Positions 58,836 through 64,000 of a stretch of DNA of 64,000 nucleotides are shown piece after piece. The notes under the pieces are model-generated. The model worked only from the letters and a program-made list of their open reading frames with translations. It had not been told where the DNA came from and searched no databases. Made by a program: the position numbers and the translations under genes. Within the stretch, counting starts at the first letter, position 1, and each line of letters opens with the position of its first letter. The DNA is from an uncultured Ectothiorhodospiraceae bacterium (GTDB lineage Bacteria; Pseudomonadota; Gammaproteobacteria; Nevskiales; Oceanococcaceae): assembly GCA_937141935.1 (NCBI GenBank), contig CAKZQS010000016.1:17201-81200 (forward strand). The letters run 5' to 3'.

Positions 58836-59588
58836 ATGCACCGTTTGCTGCTGCTAGCCAGCCTGATCGCCACGACACTGCCGGCCGCGGCCGAGCCCAT
58901 CAACGCCCGCCTGTACAAGAGTACCTATGGCTATATGCCGGGCTGCCACGCCTGCCATGGCGACGGCGGCGGTTCGCCGCTGAACGCCTACGGTCGGGCC
59001 TTCGACGCAGCCGGCGCGGGGGCCGGCGCCTTCGCGGCCATCGCCGAGACCGACAGCGATGGCGACGGCTTCGCCAACGGCGCCGAGGCGAAAGCCAAGG
59101 CCAACCCCGGCGACGGCGATTCGATTCCCGGGGATGCCGGCGACTGGCTGGCGCTGAACAACCTGATACCCGCCGAGGTGCAGCAAGCCTTCCCCGAGGT
59201 GCGCCTGTACAAGCCCATCGATGCGCTGCTGACGCAAGCCGAGATCGAGCGCGCGGCGGCCTGGGGCGTCACGCTGGCCGCCCGCGACGAAAACACCATC
59301 TACGTGCCGGTGCAGGATCGCCGCCCCATCGGCACCGCGCTGATCGTCGCCGGCGGCGAGGGCGAGGAGCGCTTCTACCTGCTGCTGCTGACCGACCGCG
59401 CGCTGGCGCTGACCGGCGTGCAGCCCGTCAGCGGCCCGCTGCCGCCGGCCGGCGACGCGGCCTATGCCCGCTATGTGGGCGCGACGCCGGAAGCCTTTCC
59501 CGCCACCGAGGATGCGGCGGCGGCCGCGTTGGCCGCGGCAATCCAGCGCGGCTTGGCCCTGATTCACGTGCGGTTGAAGTCCTCATGA
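58836..59588 (+). CDS. Secreted monoheme cytochrome-like protein with calcium loop
   Basis: 250 residues. Signal peptide ending AAAEP. One haem motif CHACH (GCHACHGDGGG, about 37-41), then a D-x-D-x-D-G loop (DSDGDGFANGAEAKAKANP) of the type seen in thrombospondin-3 or EF-hand-like calcium sites. The C-terminal half (from IERAAAWGVTLAARD) is an alpha/beta domain that I cannot name. AGGGGAGA precedes the ATG. Its stop overlaps the start of the next gene by 4 bases. Confidence 0.75.
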   Translation: MHRLLLLASLIATTLPAAAEPINARLYKSTYGYMPGCHACHGDGGGSPLNAYGRAFDAAGAGAGAFAAIAETDSDGDGFANGAEAKAKANPGDGDSIPGDAGDWLALNNLIPAEVQQAFPEVRLYKPIDALLTQAEIERAAAWGVTLAARDENTIYVPVQDRRPIGTALIVAGGEGEERFYLLLLTDRALALTGVQPVSGPLPPAGDAAYARYVGATPEAFPATEDAAAAALAAAIQRGLALIHVRLKSS

Positions 59589-60361
59589 GGCCCGGCGTGC
59601 GCTGGGGCCTCCTGGCGGCCGCGCTCGCCGCCCTGTGCTTGCCGCTGGCCGGCTGGGCCCAGGACGGGCTGTCGGTGCTGGACGACCTAGCGCTGGATGA
59701 TCTGGTCGAGGTGCCCGAGCCCATCAGCCCCTGGCTGCGCATCGGCGGGCCCATCGCGCTGGGGATGTTCGCGCTGGCGCTGGTCGTGCTCGTCTGGTGG
59801 ACGGTGCCCTTTCGCAGTTCCAAGGTCTCGCTGAACCTGCACCACTACCCCACCGGGGTAAAGCGCGGCCTGGCCATGGCTATCACGCTTTACGCCATCG
59901 CCTTCGCCTTTGGCGCCTCGGAGATCGTCTACCAGCTGCAGTTTCACGGCAGCACCGAGGCCTATTTCGCCAACATGAGCCTGGGCAAGCTGATCGCCTT
60001 CACCCACGCCCACCTCTTCGGCTTTACGACCTCCTTTCTGGTCATAGGCGTGCCCTTCTCGATGCAGTTCAACCACCTCTGGCCCTATCAGTGGATCTTC
60101 CCGCTGGGGCTGGTGGCGGCGCTGATCGACGTGATGAGCTGGTGGGGCATCAAGTACGTGGCGCCCAGCTTCGAGAGCGTGTCGATGGTCTGCGGCATCG
60201 TTTTCTCGCTGACTTATCTGTACATGCTGGTGGGCCTGTTGCGGGTGCTGCTGTTCCCGCAGGTGGTCTGGGTGACGGACAAGGACGCCGAGGTGCGCCG
60301 CGCCGAGATGGCGCGCAAGCGCAAGGCGCAGGACGCGGAAGGCTGGGAGGACGCGCTCTGA
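59585..60361 (+). CDS. Membrane protein with conserved His residues, function unknown
   Basis: 258 residues. A signal-like N terminus ending GWAQ, then about five membrane helices. A stretch with SLGKLIAFTHAHLFGFTTSF and then MQFNHLWPYQW holds several His residues in or beside helices, which could bind haem or metal. The end is basic and cytoplasmic (RRAEMARKRKAQ). It overlaps the monoheme gene by 4 bases (ATGA), so it may anchor that cytochrome or pass electrons from the membrane. No family was recognised. Confidence 0.6.
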   Translation: MRPGVRWGLLAAALAALCLPLAGWAQDGLSVLDDLALDDLVEVPEPISPWLRIGGPIALGMFALALVVLVWWTVPFRSSKVSLNLHHYPTGVKRGLAMAITLYAIAFAFGASEIVYQLQFHGSTEAYFANMSLGKLIAFTHAHLFGFTTSFLVIGVPFSMQFNHLWPYQWIFPLGLVAALIDVMSWWGIKYVAPSFESVSMVCGIVFSLTYLYMLVGLLRVLLFPQVVWVTDKDAEVRRAEMARKRKAQDAEGWEDAL

Positions 60362-60404
60362 GCCGGGCCTGCCGCGCGCCGGGGGCCCATTCCTCGCCCC
60401 GCGC

Positions 60405-63065
60405 GTGAGGGGTCTGCCCGCGCGGGTGGCCGCCGCCGCGCTGGCCTCCGGCCTGGCGGCGCTGATCTACGAGCTGCTGTTGTTCGAGCGTGCCAGCTGG
60501 GTGCTGGGCAGCTCGCTGCGGGCCGGCGCGCTGGTGCTGGGCGCCTGGATGGGGGGCATGGCGCTGGGCGCGTTGCTCGGCCTGCCGGGCCGCTGGCGGG
60601 GCGCCCGCCCGCGCAGCTACCGCGTGCTGGAGGTCCTGATCGCGCTGCTGGGCGCCGTGCTGCTGCTGGGCCCGGAGCCGTCCGCGCCCTGGCTCGCCGC
60701 GGGTGGTGTGCTGATGGCGCTGGCCATCGGCCTGACGACACCGCTGCTCAGCGAGATCGCACTGCCCGCCGCGGCCCAGTTCCACCGGGGTCTGCGCCTG
60801 CTGTATGCGGCAAACACCGCCGGGGCGGTGCTCGGCGTGTTGCTGGGCCTGGCGCTGCTGCGGCTGGCGGGCTGGAATGCCGCGCTGGCCGTGGCGCTGG
60901 CCGGCAACCTGGCCAGCGCGTTGCTGGTGCGGGGCCCGGCGACGGCCGCGCCCGGCGCGGTTGTGTCGGCTGCGGCGCCGGCTTTGGGCTCGCCGCCCCC
61001 GCGCACCACCGGCCGCTGGCCGCCGGCCGCGCTGCTGGCGGCGGTGGCGCTGCTGGGCTTTGCGCTGCTGTGGCTGGAGATGCTGGCGCTGCGCAGCCTG
61101 CCCTTCTTCGCCCGTGCCACCGCGCTGAACTTCGCGCTGGTGGTGGCCGTCGTCATTGCCGGCTTGTCGCTCGGCGCCGCCTGGTCGGCAGGCCGCCGGC
61201 GGGCGCTGGCCTGGGCGCCGCTGGCCGTGCTCGCGGCGCCTTGGGCGCTGGCACCGCTGTTCGGGGGCGCGCCTGCGGCGGGGCTTGCGGAGTGGCTGCG
61301 CGCGCTGCTGGTCGCGCTGTTGCTGCTCGGCCCTGCCGCGCTGTTTTCTGGCGCGCTGTACACCGCGCTGGCCGAGCGGGTACGGCGCGACAGCACGCAT
61401 TCGGCGCGTGCGCTGGGGCTGCTGGCCGCCGCCAACGCGGCCGGCGCGGCGGGCGGGGCCTTGCTGGGCGGGCTGTGGCTGCTGCCGGCCTGGGGCCTGA
61501 CCACCTGCGGCCTCGTGGCGGGCCTGCTGCTGGCGCTGCTGGCGCCCTTGCTGCCGGCGGCCGATGACGCGTTGGGGTCGACTGGGTCGCAGCCCTCATC
61601 GCGCGCGCGGCGTTGGCGGCCGGCTCTGCCGGCCTTGCTGCTGGCCATGTCGCTTGCCGCGCTGACCCCACCACTCGAGACCTGGCGTGCCCGCACGCTG
61701 GCGCTGTACGGCGAATCCGAGATTGTGGCCAGCCGCCAGGCGGCCGATGCCGATCTGGTGCTGGCCCGGCGTCCTTTGGCCGGCGGCGTGCTGAGCCAGC
61801 GGCTGCTGACCGATGGCTATTCGATGGCCAACACCGCCTGGGATTCGCAGCGCTACATGCGCCTGTTCGCCGCGCTGCCGCAACGCCTGCACCCACAGCC
61901 CGAGCGGGCGTTGCTGATCTCCTACGGCCTGGGTACCACGGCCGACCAGCTGCTGGCCGACGCGCGGCTGCGGGCGCTGGACATCGTCGACACCTCGGCC
62001 GCCACGCTGGCGCTGGCGGCCGCCCACGTAGATGCGGCGCCGCTGCAGGACGCGCGCAGCGCCGTACATATCGAGGATGGTCGCCACTGGCTGCGACGCG
62101 CCGGGCCGGGCTATGACCTGATTACGGCCGAGCCGCCGCCACCGCGGCTGCGCGGCATCCAGCGGCTGTACAGCCGCGAGTACTTCGCCCTGGTGCATGC
62201 GCGGCTGCGGCCCGGCGGCTTGGCCAGCCACTGGCTGCCGGTGGACCAGCTCAGCCCCGCCAGCAGCCGCGCGGTCGTCGCCGCGTTTTGCCAGGTCTTT
62301 GCCGATTGCAGCCTGTGGGCGGGCAGCCATTACAACTGGATGCTGCTGGGCAGCCGCGGGCTGGATGTCGCCGCCAGCGGTCGGGCCGCCGCCGGCGCCA
62401 GCGCCCAGCCCGCCTGGCGCGGGCGGGTGGCCCGCATCGGCCTGGAGCAGCCCTGGCAGTGGCCGGCGCTGTTCCTGGCCGACGCTGCGCAGCTGCGCGC
62501 CTATGCCGGCGACCGCCCGCCGCTGGAGGATCGCCACCCCGGCCGCCTGGGTCAGGCGGCGGTGGGGGCGGCCGCCTTGCAGGGCTATGCCGATTTCGCG
62601 GCCCGGGCCGCGACGCGCTACCGCGCCTCGCCCTGGGCAAGGTCGCTGTGGGGGCTGGGCGCCGGCGAGCCTGCGGCCCTCGATCCGCGCGGCTGGCTCT
62701 GGCAGCCGCTGCTCAATGGCGATTCGCGGCCGCCGCTGGAGGCGCTGCCGGCCTTGCTGACGGTGAGCCTGCGCGATGGGTTGCGGCTGCCGGCGCTGCG
62801 CCTCTATGGGCTGTCGCCGCGGTCGCTGACGCTGTGGGCGCAGGCCTCGCCCCTCCCAGGGACCCAGGCCGCGCCTCCGGCCGCACCCCTGGCGACGAGC
62901 GCGGTGCGCCGGACGCTCGCCCTGGAGCTGCAAGGGCTGTTGCAGGGTGGGGCGGCCACGCTGCCGGCGGCGAACCCGGGCGACCCGCCCGCGCTCTACG
63001 CGCTGCGCGAGGCCGCGGCCTGCCTGCGCGAGGGGCGCGCCTGTCTGGAGGCCGGCCCGCCCTGA
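60405..63065 (+). CDS. Polytopic membrane protein with spermidine-synthase-like domain
   Basis: 886 residues from a GTG start. The first half has about 12-14 membrane helices (MFS-like); the second half (about 480-700) is a Rossmann-type methyltransferase-like domain of the spermidine-synthase group (LLISYGLGTT near 505, DLITAEPPPP near 570, then LYSREYFALVHARLRPGG). The catalytic DPPD-type residues of true aminopropyltransferases are not kept. The final 200 residues are helical. Such fusions are common in proteobacteria and their roles are unknown. Same orientation as the cytochrome genes, 43 bases after the membrane protein. Confidence 0.75.
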   Translation: MRGLPARVAAAALASGLAALIYELLLFERASWVLGSSLRAGALVLGAWMGGMALGALLGLPGRWRGARPRSYRVLEVLIALLGAVLLLGPEPSAPWLAAGGVLMALAIGLTTPLLSEIALPAAAQFHRGLRLLYAANTAGAVLGVLLGLALLRLAGWNAALAVALAGNLASALLVRGPATAAPGAVVSAAAPALGSPPPRTTGRWPPAALLAAVALLGFALLWLEMLALRSLPFFARATALNFALVVAVVIAGLSLGAAWSAGRRRALAWAPLAVLAAPWALAPLFGGAPAAGLAEWLRALLVALLLLGPAALFSGALYTALAERVRRDSTHSARALGLLAAANAAGAAGGALLGGLWLLPAWGLTTCGLVAGLLLALLAPLLPAADDALGSTGSQPSSRARRWRPALPALLLAMSLAALTPPLETWRARTLALYGESEIVASRQAADADLVLARRPLAGGVLSQRLLTDGYSMANTAWDSQRYMRLFAALPQRLHPQPERALLISYGLGTTADQLLADARLRALDIVDTSAATLALAAAHVDAAPLQDARSAVHIEDGRHWLRRAGPGYDLITAEPPPPRLRGIQRLYSREYFALVHARLRPGGLASHWLPVDQLSPASSRAVVAAFCQVFADCSLWAGSHYNWMLLGSRGLDVAASGRAAAGASAQPAWRGRVARIGLEQPWQWPALFLADAAQLRAYAGDRPPLEDRHPGRLGQAAVGAAALQGYADFAARAATRYRASPWARSLWGLGAGEPAALDPRGWLWQPLLNGDSRPPLEALPALLTVSLRDGLRLPALRLYGLSPRSLTLWAQASPLPGTQAAPPAAPLATSAVRRTLALELQGLLQGGAATLPAANPGDPPALYALREAAACLREGRACLEAGPP

Positions 63066-63116
63066 GCCCTTGCGGGCGCTTGCCAACGCGCCGGCGTCGT
63101 CGCGGCCCGGCCGGCC

Positions 63117-64000
63117 TCAGGCCGGGTTCAGATCCAGGAAGAGCTTGTTCAGGCGCTTGGGGGACACGGCATGCGGCACGCCGAGCTCCTGGGCGAAGAG
63201 CGAGACACGATAGTCCTGCAGCGCCCAGTGCAGCGCGCGCAGCGCGTGGGCCGGCGGCGGCCGCTGCTGCTGCAGCGTGGCCAGCAGGCGTTCCTCGAAG
63301 GGGCGCAGCTGGGCCTCGCGGTCGTGGTCGGGGCCCGGACTGCGGCGGCGCTTGTCGGCACGCGCGGCCAGCGCCTCGAGGTAACGCGGGAAGGCGGCCC
63401 AGTCGTCGACGCAGGCAACGAATTGCGGATGCATCAGCAGGCCCGCGGCGTGGCGCAGCGGTGAGTCCGCCGGCTGGGTCGCCAGGCTCAGGCGCAAGGC
63501 CTCCCACTGCGGCTCGGCCCGTTCCAGCCCGGCAACCGCGGCCTGCAGGCGCCGATCCACCTGTGGCCAGAGCGCGTCGACCGCCGCCTCGAAAGTGCCG
63601 CGATCGGAGGCCTGCGCCAGGGGCGCGGTGTCACCCAGCGCCTGCAGCCCCACGGCCTCGGTCAGGCTGGGCGCCTGCTGTGCGGGGCCGGCGATGAACG
63701 CCAGCAGCTCCGGCCAGGGCGCCGCCGGCGGCTCGACCGTGTGGCGCAGCGCCCGCAGCGATTTCAGCGGCTTCAGCCGCAGGGCGATGCGGCTCTTCAT
63801 CCGCAGCCAGGCCAGGCGGCGCAGGCCGGCCGCATGCTCGGCATCCGCGCTGACGGGGTCGCCGGCCACGGCCAGGTCCACATGCGGCCCGCGGTCGCGC
63901 AGGATCAGCCGCAGCGGGGTGCCGCGCGGGCTGCGCTGCTGCCATTGCGGCGCCGTTTCGGGAAAGCGCTGCAAAGCTGTGGGCAGCTCGGGCAGGTCCA
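63117..64000 (-). CDS. hrpA: ATP-dependent RNA helicase HrpA, C-terminal part (cut by window end)
   Basis: About 294 residues of the C-terminal DUF3418 region. The frame is open to the window end, reading DLPELPTALQRFPETA at the cut. The end RVSLFAQELGVPHAVSPKRL matches the close of HrpA, where the pattern is RVSxFAQxLGTPxPxSxKR. HrpA is a DEAH-box helicase that rescues stalled ribosomes and cuts some fimbrial mRNAs. The helicase motifs lie outside the window. Confidence 0.85.
   Translation of the reverse strand, partial: DLPELPTALQRFPETAPQWQQRSPRGTPLRLILRDRGPHVDLAVAGDPVSADAEHAAGLRRLAWLRMKSRIALRLKPLKSLRALRHTVEPPAAPWPELLAFIAGPAQQAPSLTEAVGLQALGDTAPLAQASDRGTFEAAVDALWPQVDRRLQAAVAGLERAEPQWEALRLSLATQPADSPLRHAAGLLMHPQFVACVDDWAAFPRYLEALAARADKRRRSPGPDHDREAQLRPFEERLLATLQQQRPPPAHALRALHWALQDYRVSLFAQELGVPHAVSPKRLNKLFLDLNPA

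Noticed and set aside
60405..63065. True spermidine synthase
   Set aside because: The catalytic acidic motif of aminopropyltransferases is replaced (AEPPPP) and a large membrane domain is fused, so only a similar fold is claimed.

Overview
The window is 64 kb of very GC-rich chromosomal DNA with dense protein coding on both strands. No tRNA, rRNA, CRISPR array, transposase or phage gene was recognised. CrbS/CrbR-type control of acetyl-CoA synthetase, a DcaP-type porin, ABC-type gliding-like operon, GlyGly-CTERM protein, sigma32 promoters and HrpA all fit a gammaproteobacterium, possibly a Nevskiales/Solimonadales-like marine or hydrocarbon-using lineage. That placement is inference from gene content only.

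Region 1 (1-12.1 kb): the end of a GH13 sucrose-phosphorylase-family gene, a Baeyer-Villiger-type monooxygenase, a large CHASE-PAS hybrid histidine kinase, acetyl-CoA synthetase copy 1, and a divergent uptake operon (DcaP-like porin, DUF4212 small subunit, sodium/solute symporter). The kinase gene is flanked by decayed pieces of an acs gene and of a monooxygenase tail, the trace of an old segmental duplication.

Region 2 (12.1-23.9 kb): small secreted proteins, a LuxR-type response regulator whose phospho-acceptor Asp is Glu, a His-rich secreted protein, a CRTAC1/FG-GAP protein overlapping a remarkable permease-FG-GAP-UnbV fusion, a TPR protein, a polytopic membrane protein and an AbiTii-like protein.

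Region 3 (24-34.5 kb): five paralogous LVIVD-repeat lipoproteins in one orientation, interrupted by a lipoprotein with two complete SGNH hydrolase domains. Four LVIVD promoters, the acs1/porin divergent promoter and the response-regulator promoter share a 20-bp element, consensus CTMCNMCSAANGKCKAATRG, always in the orientation of the gene it precedes. This is the most interesting signal in the window: a candidate CrbR/AgmR-type regulon joining acetate activation and uptake to a family of surface or periplasmic beta-propeller lipoproteins of unknown function.

Region 4 (34.5-47.5 kb): a Gld-like ABC operon, a cupredoxin-like protein, crbS, then crbR and acs copy 2 in an overlapping pair, and a 4-hydroxybutyryl-CoA dehydratase-like enzyme. 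The two acs copies are identical over about 1.74 kb in the middle and differ at both ends, which points to gene conversion.

Region 5 (47.5-64 kb): a Gly/Leu-rich lipoprotein, an Ig-like domain protein with calcium-type repeats, clpB and an hsp20 gene (both with sigma32-like promoters), a GlyGly-CTERM protein, and a five-gene run (secreted protein, diheme cytochrome lipoprotein, monoheme cytochrome, membrane protein, spermidine-synthase-like membrane protein) that looks like an undescribed redox module. The window ends inside hrpA.
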